Shown: piece by piece, positions 38,005-51,600 of the stretch | How the letters are laid out: each line of letters begins with the position of its first letter | Numbering within the stretch: the first letter of the stretch is position 1 | Origin: Phorcus lineatus | Taxonomy: Eukaryota > Mollusca > Gastropoda > Trochida > Trochidae | Length of the DNA stretch: 64,000 nt | Assembly: GCA_921293015.1 (NCBI GenBank) | Contig: OV121082.1 | Span: 50,426,971-50,490,970, forward strand | Direction of reading: 5' to 3' | Made by a program: the position numbers and the translations under genes | The notes under the pieces: generated by a model | The model's database searches: none | What the model saw: only the letters and a program-made list of their open reading frames with translations | Told to the model about the DNA's origin: nothing

Positions 38005-39615
38005 CACATAGTAGTTCTACTGGTGATAAAACTGAAGCTCTTTTTGCATACACAATATTTACAGTTGACCAGAATACATAACACTTGAATCAAAACAACC
38101 ATCATATACTGTCAAAAACACCCTTTTGCATTATCATTTTGGTTTTCTTAACAATTCAATCCTAAAATATGTGACACAATATTAGTGACAAATCACCCTT
38201 TCAATCATTAAGTAATACTAGTAGATATTTCATCATGATACTTTAAAGGGGGAGTAGGATGTATTCTTACATAGATGAGTGTTGTCATAAAAATGAAAAT
38301 AAACGTTGACAATGTTGTATAATCAAAAGTAATAGTTTTAAAATAAAAATATCATGATCGTTTAAGCGATGCTTATGCAATTTACTATCTCAAATGATTA
38401 AAAGGTGTTAACACAAAAATGGCCAATCATCCGAAGTTGAAGACAATATAATCAAATATCAAACAAAAACCACTGGCAGGTGTTTTGTTGTGAACACCTT
38501 TATTTATTTTACCTTTCATGGTACGTTCATTGTAAGACTGCTTCTTTTTATTAAAAAACATGGTTTTGCATTTGGAAACAGTTATTTTCATTTTGGTGAG
38601 ATCACCTTATTTATCTAAACAAAAAAATGCTACTGTCCCGTTATCAAGCTTTTACAGTATACATCAGTATGAAATCTGGGTGTTATCTTACCCTATTGAA
38701 TACTCATAAAAAGACCATACAGTACCAAGATGCTAGGATTAAACAGAATGAGACAATTAAATCATATTCCCTATAAATGGAATTTAATATGAACAAAATG
38801 TCATGGACGGATTTACAATACTCAGAAATACTTTCTATAACTTTACATCAAGACAGAAGTTACTTAATAAAGTGTCATGATGCTTTTGGGATTTTAACTA
38901 CTAATAAAGCATCTGCACCCCTATACATATTGTTAGGGTAAAATGTATGCACTCTTGCTCCACTTAGATACCCTGGGATATAACCAAACTAAAAGCTACA
39001 CACTGTAACCAATGATTCAGTTTTATTGTGATGGTTCACGATAAAACTTCAGCCAAGCACAGAGAGCTTTTATACTACAGTTGGCTTTTGCTCTTCTGCA
39101 TTATGGTGACAAGGGAGATAAAATCAAAAGCTATTCACATTTAATCAGTGAGCGGCAATTATTTGAAAACACTGTTTTGTGAACCTGTAGGAGTTCAGCA
39201 GCAATCTAGCAAAAAGAATGAATGGCAGTGCAACATTGAAATTGCCAACTCGCATTTTAAGTGCTGCTAATGTTTTAGCTACTCTTAGATAGTTCATAGG
39301 TCATAAGTCAAAGCACATAGCTTTAAGGGGGATGATATCCCAGCGGAATATACGTGGAGCAGGAGCATATAAGTTTGCCATACAATAAACATCTTTTGAC
39401 TTTTGACCATGAGACAGGGTGGTTAGCTAAATGGCCTTGTTGCTTATTAGCTATTACAATTGCACAGACGATACATCAAGATGATAATTACAACCACAAA
39501 TATATTAAAATTTGAATGCACACTTTCATTTTTAAAGCTGTGAAGTGAATAACAAATCATACAATATAAATTTCTTCCATATTTGTGTCTTCAAGTTGAT
39601 TTTGTTGTTTTCTAT
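38005..39615. other. 3' flank of the large minus-strand gene
   Basis: AT-rich DNA without a gene. The 3' UTR of the TASOR/TEX15-like gene should extend here; several TTTATT (AATAAA on the minus strand) candidates exist and I cannot choose among them. Confidence 0.4.
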
Positions 39616-42600
39616 TTACAGTGTAGGAGAAATCTGAAATAAAACAAAAGAAATCATTGTGGATTATGGGTGAGAAGATTCAAGTCAGTTTAATGAAATG
39701 TTATTAACTTTCGTAAATGTAATTGTACTGAATGCAATTTTGCTACAACTAACTTTATAAGAAATATAGGTAAATGCCAATAAATGGTTAATAAATATTG
39801 TCTGAATAATATGTAATTGCACAGAAGGGTATCTATGTATTACCAGTTCCTTATGGACGATCCTTATGTGAGTGTTGATAGACCGGTGTAGAGAAGCAAT
39901 GTATTGCAGTTTCTTCATCTCCTCCACCCCAAGCTCCTTCTTGAGGTACGCCAGACACACCTGGTACTTGGTCCTTACCAGATTCAATTTCCTCAGACGC
40001 TTCTTGCCAAGGGACCCTGTGAAGGTTGTCATCAACTTCTTCCGATCAGAGTGGAGAGATTTGATCTTCTTCTGAATTATGGCTACGTCCTGAGTCATGT
40101 TCTTTGTAGCCGCCAGGAGAAGCATCTTGTGAAGTCGCTCAAGTTCTTTCCTCATGGCCAGGAGACGACTGTGTGGTTTTGTTGAAACTGCAGAGAGGAG
40201 GATGAGGAAGCAACCTTCTTCTGAGTGGTATTTGTTCTTCTCATTCTTCAGGAGAATGTCGTCTGGAATTTTCTGGTGTGGACGTCCTATGAAATTGAGT
40301 TTCTGAAAAGCTTCCATAAGGTCGCATGAGACCTGGTGCAGCGCATCTCTCTGTCTGTTCAGATCTCGGTCTGGTGGTTTAACAACTGATTCAGTTCTCT
40401 GCCCGAGTTGACCTGATGGATTGTTACTAGGTCCTGGCAATTTGTTCCCTAAAGCTGAAATGTTTCCTTCAAGTGTCAATGGTCCTACTCCTCCTTGAAT
40501 CTTTCGAAGTTCATCACACTTCTTGATACACTCTTGAATTATCTGAAGCTCCATCAGTATTTGATCTTTGCTGAAATCTTCTAATTTCTTTTCAGACGGC
40601 TCTTGACAATTGTGCATGGCTTCTGCATTATTTTCTGTGGATAATTCACAGACCGTTCCGTCCATTGTCTCTAGCTTCTTTAAATAATGAGCAGCAACAA
40701 CCTTTGCTTTTTGAACCATTCTTCTCCGTTTGTTCTTTGATTGTACCATCAGGTCTGTATCGAGAGGCCATAAGATTCTTTCTTTCACCTTATCAGGTTC
40801 TTGAACCCCAAGCTTAAACTTCAAATAGGACTCAATAGTCAAAGACATTCTTGGTCCAGGTTCCTTGGATGCCTTGTTTCCAGCCACCAGATTACTGTTC
40901 AAATCCTCAAGGTCCTCTAAGCTGTCTCCTGAAATGCTGGAGTAATCATCTGGTGTGTCTGTTGCATCAACCTTCTCCCCAGAACATCTTCGTAGTTCAA
41001 CAGCAAGATCTTCATGATAGTCTGTCGATTGTTTGAATAATTTTGTGGATGAATCAGTATCTCTTGAGTTAGATGCTCTTACTACACGCCTTATATTTTC
41101 AAAAGTGCCCTGTGTTTGATGGGGCTGGTTCTCCTCAATAACAAAAGCTTGCCTTGAATGTTCCACATGTGGTCTTGTCCTCGAGCTAGAGTTGACTTCC
41201 ACTCTCCTGACATCTGTATTAGCTGTCTGCATGCTTGGGTGGGATCTTATGGTAGTTGCATTTGGACCCTTATCATCAGAAGAAATAGTTGTCTTTCTTT
41301 CATGCTCGACTGAAGTTCTGTTACTTTCTGTAGAAAATTGCCTTGAAAATCTTCTCTGATTATCTGAGTAATCGTTTGAACTGCTATTCTGATTTGCAGG
41401 ATGAGCTAATGGCCAACTGTGCTGATTTTCAGAATAATCCTTTGAAGTTCTGTTCTGACTGATCATATTGTTTTGATGATTAGAAGAATAATCTATTGAA
41501 TTATTGATTTGAGGGACTGACAAATTGCTCAAACCTTTGTTGACATCTGTAACATGACCTCTTGAACTGTTGTTTGGAGTATTTGAAAGGTCCTTTGACC
41601 TTCTGCTTTTATCAGTCTGGGTCCTCTTGTTATCTGGTGAAAAGTCCCTTGTCCCTCTGTATCTTTCAGGAGAATAACCTTGTGACCGTCTATATCTTTC
41701 TTTGGAGTAATCCCGTGACCATCTGTATTGATCCGGTGAATGATATCTTGAACGTCTTCTGTATCTATCAGGGGAATCATCCCTTGAACTTCTGTATCTG
41801 TGAGGTGAATAATTCCTTGATCTTCTGTATCTGTCCCTGGAGTAATCTCTAGACCTTCTGTACCTGCCACTTGAGGAACTCCTTGACCGTGACCTTGAAC
41901 ATCTATCTCTATATCTAGCTCTTCCATTTCTGCCTCTAGATCTTTCATCCCAGTCTGTGGAGCTATCTCTTGACCTGCTCTCATCTGTTGAACTAGTGCT
42001 GCAGCTGTCAGAATATTCAGTTGACTTTTCTCTTTCTGTTGATCGCTCCATTGATACTTCCCTCTCTGTTGAATGCTCCCTTGTTTTTTCCGTCCCAAAA
42101 CCATAATTCTCAGACCATTCTCCACCATCAGGATGATCTCTGGAATTACGATAACTAGTTGCATCCCAAGATCTATCATCAGGGTCAATGGACTTTCCAC
42201 GCACCATTGAATGATCCCACTCACTTTCAGGATAATCATGTGATTTCCTATAAGATGCTGCATCCCATGATTGCTTCTCAGAAATATCTTTTGTTCTTTC
42301 CTTACTCCTTGAAGAATCCCTTGACCCTGGTCTTTCTGAAAAATCATTTGAACAGTGTGCAACTGCAGGGAAGTCTCTTCCTCCTCTGTTTCTTGAGGAA
42401 TCTCTCGAATTTGGTCTTACTGATGAATATCCTTTTGTTCGTTTGTCTAGCAAGCTATCTCTCAGTCCAGGTTTCCCAGTAGAATGGTCTCTCATCCCTC
42501 TGTTTCCTGATGATTCTCTTGACCCATGTCTTTCTGGGGAAAAACTGTTCGTTCGATGGGTTCTTGAGGAATCTCTTGAGCATGGCCTTTCCGGAGAAAA

Positions 42601-45600
42601 GTCTCTCGATCTTCTGTCCTGGGACTTATCTCTTGATACTGCCCTTTCTATAGAAACATCTTTCATTTCTCTGTTTCTTGATAAAGCTCTTATTTCGTGA
42701 TTTTCTGGTAAATAATCTTGTGTGTCTCTAGATCTAGAGAAATTGCTTGATCCAACTTTTCCTGGGGAAAATTCTATTGTTTCTCTGTTTCTTGAGGAAT
42801 CTCTAGAATCATATCTTTCAGTGGAACACTCTCTCATTTCCCCCTCTCTCTCTGATGAAGAGTCTCTTGATCCATATCTTTCTGCAGAGATATCCTTTAT
42901 TCTATAGGAGGCTGCATCCCATGATCTATCTGGATTACGATTTTTTGTAGTTTCACTCAAAATTGTTCCATTTAAAGACTGCCCTATTTCAACAGAATCT
43001 CTGCTAAGTTTGCCCTGAGCAGGTTCTTCTTTTCTGCTCCTCGGATCAATAGTCCCTGGGACAAGTGACTCACTGATGGTTTGCGTCTGTGGTAGAAAAA
43101 CTTCACGTTTGACAATCTCCTGTCCTTCCTCACTGTCGCTTGTACTGCTCACAAGGTTCTGAAGAGCATTAAGTATTTTCTCCCTTTCTTTGGACAAGTC
43201 ATCAAGAGGTTTCTTGCTCAGTTTCTCTCTCGGTGGTTGTCCCGGTGAAGGACTAGAGCTGAAGTTACTTGATAAAGGTTCTGGTGAACAATCAGATACC
43301 ATCACAACTCTAATACTTGGGGAATGTGGAGTTTTTATGTCATTGCCAGGTTGCACAGCCTCCCCTGCATGTACATCCCGGCTAGATTCGCCTAAAAAAG
43401 AACCCTGTGTATTTGTTGGAGTTGAGTTTCCTTGTGCGGATGATGGTGTTCCACCACCTCCACCCAAGTCATATGTCATGGACCATAAACTGGACTGAGA
43501 GTCTGGTGTTTGTTCTCTGGAGTAGGACTGTTTCTCTTGAGAAGTTACTCCACTCTCTGGTGTGGACTCACGAGGAAGAGGAGAGCCTCTTTGCTTCTGG
43601 GCAGGCTTTGGAGCAAACATATCTGCAAACCAATCAGCAAGATGACTAGATTTCTTTGGTTCATGTAAAGATGGTTGATTGTTAGTTGATATTTGTGTCA
43701 GGTTTGAAATTGGCCTAATGTTCATTGACTGTGTTGGTGGAGGTTGATTTGGGTTAGGTTGTCTCAGTGGAGGTTGGTTAAGATGTGTCTGTAATGGTTG
43801 TGGATGAATTGGATTTGGCTGCCCAGGTCTGGGTTGACTGAGATGAGGCTGATTGGGATGTGGTTGACAAAGACGATTTTGAACTGAAAGTGGGTGATTA
43901 GGATTTGGTTGTCCTGGAGGGGGTTGATTTGGATTGAACATTGGTCTTTGCAGAGACTGTGGTACTCCAGGATGAGGAACTGGCAATCTCTGATTAGGCT
44001 GTCCCAATACTTGAACACCAGGCATACCTTGAAGTGGAGGTCTTGGAGGCATTCCTAATGGAGGTCTGACAGGAGGAAATCTATAGTTGTGTGAATTTCC
44101 CTGGAGAGGAGGTGCAGGGTATGACGGATTGATATGTGGAAGTCCTTGAGTGTGAGGAGGTTGGAACTGCTGTCTAACAAATGATTGCACTGGTCTAACT
44201 GGGGGCGCAACAGTTAAGGGCTGAAGAGTCTGAGAAGCCATGGAGATTGGAGGTGGAGGTCTGACAGGCATCTGTTGAGGTCTGAGAACTCCTGGCATTG
44301 GCTGACTCTGATGAGGAACTGTTGGTGGTGGTTGAGAAAATCTGTTGGTTTGAATTGGATGGTGTTGAACATTTGGAGTCATGTTTGGCATCCTCACTTG
44401 TCCTTGAATTGTGCCTGGTGGAAAGCGTAGAGGTGTTGTGACTGGAAGCCTAACACTTAAGTTACCTTGGGGGTGTGTTAGGTTTACTTGTTGAGGAATA
44501 AATGGTACATCAAGTCTCTGACCAGGTACTGGTCCAAGTAGTGATCTTACAAGTGTTGTTCCAGCTTGGACAAGTGGTTGACCAGACAAAGAAGTAGGAG
44601 CAAAGGAAGATGGCCACTGTGGAGGAGGTTCAGCTTGAGGTTCATGAGCAGCAACTGACACTGGTGTTGCAGATGTTTGCGGAGCAGATACTTGTATTGG
44701 CTGTCTAGTAGGTGTTGGTGAAGGTCCCCTTGACAATCCAAGAACTGGGATGGCATTTCCACCCAATTTCTTTAAAGGCATAGCTGGATACTCTTCCACA
44801 GATTTCTGGTAAGCTTGATGAAAGGAGAAGCCTTCTTGGTCAGTTGGTTTCTTGATATCAATAATGACTGGGGAAGATGCTGGAGATTTTCTTATTCCCA
44901 TTTTGTACTGAACCTTTGGAGTAACTCTTGTTGCCTCTGATGTTACTGGACTTGCTTGTCCAGAATATGATGGAGCAGAAACTGTTGATGAACTTTCTGA
45001 AGTAACAGAGGTGGAAACTGTAGATGGATTTGCACCCGTCATTTGAGATTTTGAGATTTCTTTATCTTCTTGACCTTGCTTCACATCAGACTTTTTCTTT
45101 TTTCCTCCAACACATATGGTTATTGACAACTTCCTCTTCATGATTGGATTGAAAGTGTTATGAGTGCCATTAATGTCAAGTTCCTCGTCATCATTCCTGG
45201 GAGTCTTTTCCGCAGATTTTTCTGCTTCCTTTTCTTCTTTTTTAGGGGACTTGAGTTGAAACTTCAAGCGAAGTGGTCGATCCCCTTCAATACAGTTGTA
45301 GCCCCTGATCTCCTCTTTGGGAATTTCTTGTTTTACGACTGCTTTCACATTCTTGGCTTCATCTTTAACACCTTCTTCTTCTTTGGACTCCTTCTTCACT
45401 TTAACTGTTGAAACAGTTGAAACAGATTGCTCTGGAACAATCAAGTCTAACCCTGGAAGGCAGTTCTTCATGTAAAACTCTGTGGTCTTTGGTAATGGCT
45501 TGTCATCTGAAACATTGGGTTTCATCAGTTTCATTGCTTCTACTCTTTCAAATAATGACTCTGAGCTTCTTGATTCCAGTTTGATCTTCTTCAATGCAGG

Positions 45601-48600
45601 TTCTAACACGTTGCTATACGGTTGAAGAATCTTCGCAATGTCCTCACACTTTGCACACTTTCTGTTAGTTACCTGCAATAGAGGAATCAAATCATCAGTG
45701 GATTTTGCATATGCAAACACAAGCATCGTTTTCTAAGAGCACATCATAAATCATGTTTTACGTAGTAATGTGTCAAGTTGATAAGCCATAGTTTATATTA
45801 TGATGGATGAACAGGTAATGCTTTAGAGGGAAATTATTTGCTAAAGAATGATAAACTGCTTCAATTAAAAACAAAAGATTTCTGAAATGTTAATGACTAA
45901 ATACTTCATTGAACAGGAATGGTGCTCTCTAGATTAACATCTGAATACATTAAAGTTGCTATTTAGCTTATCAACTCACCATGAGAATGTCTACAAGTTC
46001 AACCCTAGGAAGCTGATGAGACCTATGTATGTCCTGTTGTAAGTTGTCAATGGAAGTTATCGTAGTCTCGGTGGTCACTGAGGTCTGGTCATCATCAGAG
46101 AAGGGCACAGTTTCGACATATGAGGGGGGCATGTCAAAACTGAAGTCATTGTAGTCAATATCATCATTGTCATACTCAATGCTGAAGTTCTCTGATGGAC
46201 ATGGGGACCAAGACTTTTGGTCAATGCTATCATCAATGAACTTCCCAGTGACTGTTTTCTTTTTTCGTTTCCTTCTTTTCTTGTAACCAGCCATTGCCTT
46301 GTTTACTTTTCGTTTCTTTGTTTTCTTGTCATTTTCAATCGATTTTCCTGGCAGAACATCAGGTAGAACTGCTTCAGTCTCTTTTCCAAGTTCAGCAGTC
46401 TCTCCTTTATTTGATTCAGTGCCCTGTTCAACAACAGTTTCCTGATCTACACTTTGTTCCTGAGACTTTTCTTTCTCGGCTTCCATTGCAATGACCTCTG
46501 CCCATGACCTTGCTTGACTCACTGCAGCTTCTCCACAAGTGTCTTGCCTTCTGGCTTGGACTGGCTTGGATACGTCCCATCTTGGTGAAACAGATGTAGC
46601 TTTCTGGAAACCAAAGGAAAATTAACATGACATGACATGAATTTGCAGGCCATTCTTCACTTTCAGACTTAAATAAATAAGAAATAGGAGCCACTCTACA
46701 CCAGAGTGCACACAATCAAAATGTGATCCAAAGGAATTGCAAAACTATCACATGTAAGAGAAACTACAATTTGATTATTCAGTAACATTTTTCTAAATAA
46801 CTTCCAATTTTTGTTCTTGTTTACTGGTAAAACACATTAAACACACAAAGATACTTACAAGATTACTAAACTCAGGTCCAGCTTTCCATTCCTTAGCACC
46901 AAAGAGATTCCTCCTCAAATGCATTGCTTCCTCATTGTCTGTTGGATGATAAAGCAACTCCTCAGATTTGTCGGGAGAAGCTTTCACAGGAGTCATCTCC
47001 ACATCACTGTTCACTTCTCCCCCAACTATCTTGGGTGCCATCCAAACCCCCATGTCATCATTAGGTCCTTTTGCAGAGTCAGCATCAGTAAAATCTTCAA
47101 CTTTGAAGTCAGATGAGGTCTTCCTTCTGCTTTCACTATGAGAGTCAGGATAGTCTCTTCTGTCATCTCTTGAAGGACTTCTGTGGCTCGTCCTTGGAGA
47201 ATGATATCTGGAACTTCTGTAATCAAAGTCACCATACTTAGATGCATCTTCCTGTCTAGGACTGTCTCTTCTGTGATATCTTCTCTCAGATCGACTCTCA
47301 TATCTTCTATCATCATCTCTTCTGTACCTACGATCATCCCTCCTCCTCAAATCCACATCTTCTCCATGAGCACTCCAGTAGTCATCATATTTAGAACTAC
47401 TCCTATGTCTTTCATCATAGTCATATCTGTGTCTTGAATGTGAAGATCTTGAGTCCCTGTCTCTAGAACTCGTCCCCCAACTCTCCCAGTCCTCACGTCT
47501 GCTTTCTCTATTGTCCAGTTGTCCCTCACTGCTGCTATATCTTGGGTGTGAAACATCACTTGATTGATACACTTGTTGATTGGTATCAGACACTGACATT
47601 CCTACTGACCCTCCTATCTTCCTGTATCGTTCAAACTGTGTCGTTTGTGAGAGCTGTACTGATTGAGGAGATTGAGTGAGTTGTACCGGCTGTGGCGATT
47701 GTGATTGTTGTGTTGGCTCTGAAGTGACTGGAGCCACAGGAGCTGTTGGTCTGATTCCCATTTTTGATAAAATGTCCTTCACATCACCAAGTGACTGAAA
47801 TTTTGAAACAAGATCTTTTACATAGGCCTGGCTAGGGTCTGGTTTAGCTACAGGTTCAGGAACAGATGAAACTGGTCCTGCTATTGGACTCTTTGGTAAA
47901 ATAGGTACTGAACTTGCCATGGGCACGCTTTGTGGTTGAACACTTTGAGTTGACATTAGATCAAGAGATCCAAGGTGTTCACTTGAAGGACTTTGTTGCA
48001 CTACTGAATCACGAACCAGTGGCACGTCTTCCTGTTCTGTTGTAGCCACTTTCACTGGGTTAGTTTGGTCTCCCGGAACAACTGGGCTCTTTGGTACATT
48101 TGCCCTTACAACATTTTGTATATTTGATAACAGTGAAGTTTTTAAAGGTGAAATAGGAGCAGGCTTTGGAAACTCAATGTGAACATTTTTCTTCACTGCT
48201 GCATATGGATCCTTGTAATCAGCACTGCCTTTCGGAGAATATGGTATGGTTGTGTCTTTGATCACTGATGAAGGTGGGGGACTCTGTGGCTGTACTGTCT
48301 TACTGATGCTTTCTGTGGAAGATATGCCTGTAGGTGTGCCAGAATCCTCAGCAACTTTAGCTGGTGACTTTTGAGGACTAACTGGAGGTACCATAGGAGT
48401 ATCTGATTGGTCAGAGAAAGGATCATACAGATCATCATCGTCAGCTGGAAGTATCATTGGCGGAGCAGACATTGGAAGAGGAACAATTGGAGGCAAAGCT
48501 GGTGGGTGAGGAAGCTTTGACTGAAATGAGGACAACATATCAGTAGGAGTGGGAGCGGGGACTGGTGTGGGTACAGGAGCAGTAACAGGAGCAGCAACAG

Positions 48601-51600
48601 GAGCTGGGACAGGAGCTGGTGGAGGAACTGAGGAAGGTGCTTGAACTCCTGCAGGCAAACCTGATGCCTGAGATGCTGGATCAGGAGGCGGTTGATATAA
48701 AGAAGGTTTTACAGGTGTAAAGGAGGGTGAAACTATGGTTGTCACCTTTGAGGGTGATGTATTTGAGCCAGCAACAGAAAACCGACTTGGTGGAAATATT
48801 TTGGTAGCTTCCTCTCCAAATGATGATGAAGCTGTACCCTGTCCTTGTGAGTAACTTGCTACAAGGCCAGTTGCAGATGTAGCTGTGTTTAAATCTGGTA
48901 TAACATCCACAGCTGTAACTGGTATTGATGGTATTGGAACAGTTGTCATTGTTGGAGCGGAGGATGTTGATGCATCTGATTTTGCAGATCCTTGCTTTTC
49001 AATCTGTTTGACACGTGTTGAATAATCTGCTAAGCTTATTTTCTTTTTCTTTTCTTTAGCTTCAGCTTTCTTCTGTTCCATTTGCTCTTGAACTTGTTTC
49101 ACTACACTATTACCCATCTGATCTTCACAAGTGATAGCAGTTTCATCTTGAGAGGTGGGTCCCCACAGCTGTTCTACAGTTTTAATCATTGATTTCATTT
49201 CAGGACTGATTGTCTTCAGATCTGGTTTCATTAGTCCACCTTCACCTAACCCAAACACTCCCGGAATATTGACATGATGTCGCTGTCTTGGATCACCCTG
49301 GGCAAACATCCTAGGATCAATAGCACCTGACCTTGGATCATTCTGCAATATGCGAGGGTCATTTTGAGCAAGTCTTGGGTCATTCTGCATTACCCTGGGA
49401 TCACTTTGCATTAATCGAGGATCATTTTGCATTAATCGAGGATCATTTTGCATCAATCTAGGATCATGTGGCTGAACACCTTGCATAAGACGAGGATCAG
49501 AAGAACCTTCCATCTTTTCTATACTATTCCTCTTTCTAGCAATGCGAGGATCCTCCCTCCCAGATGGAATCTTATAAGCAGTTGCAGCTCCTGGCATCAG
49601 AGGAGGCATCATGGGAACTTGAGGCTGAGTGTCTGGTCTGTTGAAGCCAGGACCTCCTTCATAGCTGCTTCTCCTGGGGACGCCTGCTCCTTCGCCACGA
49701 CTCTTCCACTGACTGGACTTCCTGCTGTACTCGGGCCCTGTGGTCTTGCTACCGTACGATCCCCGAGAATATTGTCCATATGAGGATGCTGATGCTGATC
49801 CAGCAGTCTCCTTCTTTTCATACTGGAGCAGGGCATAAGGCAGGCAGTGCCGAGGTCTTTCTGATGGAAGGGCTTCATCTGTGTACTCATAGAGGTAGAT
49901 CTGGAAGACAAGGCAGCTGTTTAAGGCAACTATCATTTTATTTGCTGATTAACATATATTTCAGTCAGAACTACTAATGAGAGAAAATTTAAAAGATTCT
50001 ATTTCATTATGGTGATATGGTAACATAAAACTGTGAATACTGCTACATCATTATTCTAAATTGGCAATTGCTTTCTGATTTCTTTGTAAATTTGTTTGCC
50101 CTAGCTTGCTGAAGACAAACTTAAAATTAACAAAAATATGTTCCATGACTGGAGATGCTAACCTGAGACCTTTGAAGCTGCATGGGATGAGGAGTGTTAG
50201 TCTGAGCAGCGACCACAGACACATGGGAGTCATAATTGGGTGTCGGCTCTACTGCGACTTCATGTGGACCGGTGAACTGCTGTGCCTTGCATCGCCCTTG
50301 TGTGATCTGCAACAGTTACGTTAAATTTTTACTCAACTTTACATCTATAGGCATCGGTGTATCTGGCAAGCACAACATGTTTGATCATGCATTAGAAGCT
50401 TGGTTAAGGACTAATACAACTTTAATAAAACACAGTGAAGTCCTACTTATTTTACTCACTTCTGTCAACCGAGTTTTGATAAATGCAGATTCAAATGAGG
50501 AAATCTCTTGATCAACTATGTGTATAGATGAAGATTAAATGTCTTGAAATTGAATTTGTGGGTAAATCTTCAATACATCCCAAACGAGTACAATTCAAGT
50601 CCAACTTCATATTACACCACAGAAGTCTCGAATCAATTCCATACACATTTTGTAAAAATTCAAAACCAAAAATTTGAAAACACTGCAATATCTAAAAAAA
50701 CATTGTTTCATGAACAATATTACAGTCTACTACAATTCCTGAATTGGTTTGATAGGTAACTCAATAAATAAGCTTATAAAAATAGTAGTTCATTAAGTTT
50801 TCCATATCCAATAGCCAAAAGTTTAAGTTCAAAGCCAAAATTCATAAACCTTAGTCTTCATGTGACAAAGATGTTATTCTGGATTTGAGGTCTGATTTAG
50901 GACCAAAATTACAAACTTTGAAATTTGAGCTGTTGTGGTGCAGCAGTTTTGAATGAGAAAATGTGGAAGTTAAAAGACGACAGATGGCGTATGGGCGGTA
51001 GCCGATTCAATAAACCCCGCCATCCTCATATACTTGTGGAGCTCATTGAAAGAAGAAGAAAAAAGAAATGACATTACCTTGAAGACAAATATACAAGCTG
51101 TCTTCTCCTCCTTTTGTTCTGCAATCTTGATCTGAACATCCGGGTGTTTACATACGTACACTCCACTCTTGCTGTCTCCTGAAAACAGGATTTGTAATTT
51201 GAAAAACATTTCAAATGAAAATACCATTTCTGTAGTCTATGTCTAAGAAGAAACCATGATAACAAGACAGTCATAGATGAAAGCTTCCTTCTCCAATCTC
51301 ATTGAAATTAGAGTACCTATCATTAATTAATTCCTATCTGCGTTTTTAGGTCTGAGTACAGCTGTATAAAGGTAGTGTCTTGTCTTCATTCAAGCCAATC
51401 AGGAACAGGCCCATCAGCACAATTTCATATCTTAGCTGGCTTCTAATGGTTTGATGTTATGGAAGTTTAAAGGTTAAAGACATGGCCATCCATATGGGAT
51501 AGAAGACTAGAACACTGTGAGGTATGAGTGCTAAGTTTTATCCAATTTAATGAGGTTGTGTCCTCTCTGATCTGCACTAACGTGTGTGCAGGATAAAAGC

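Noticed and set aside
41529-42362. 277-codon minus-strand frame
   Set aside because: It is an alternative frame of the RS-repeat block in exon 8; codon repeats keep it open, and the other frame is continuous for almost 2,000 codons.
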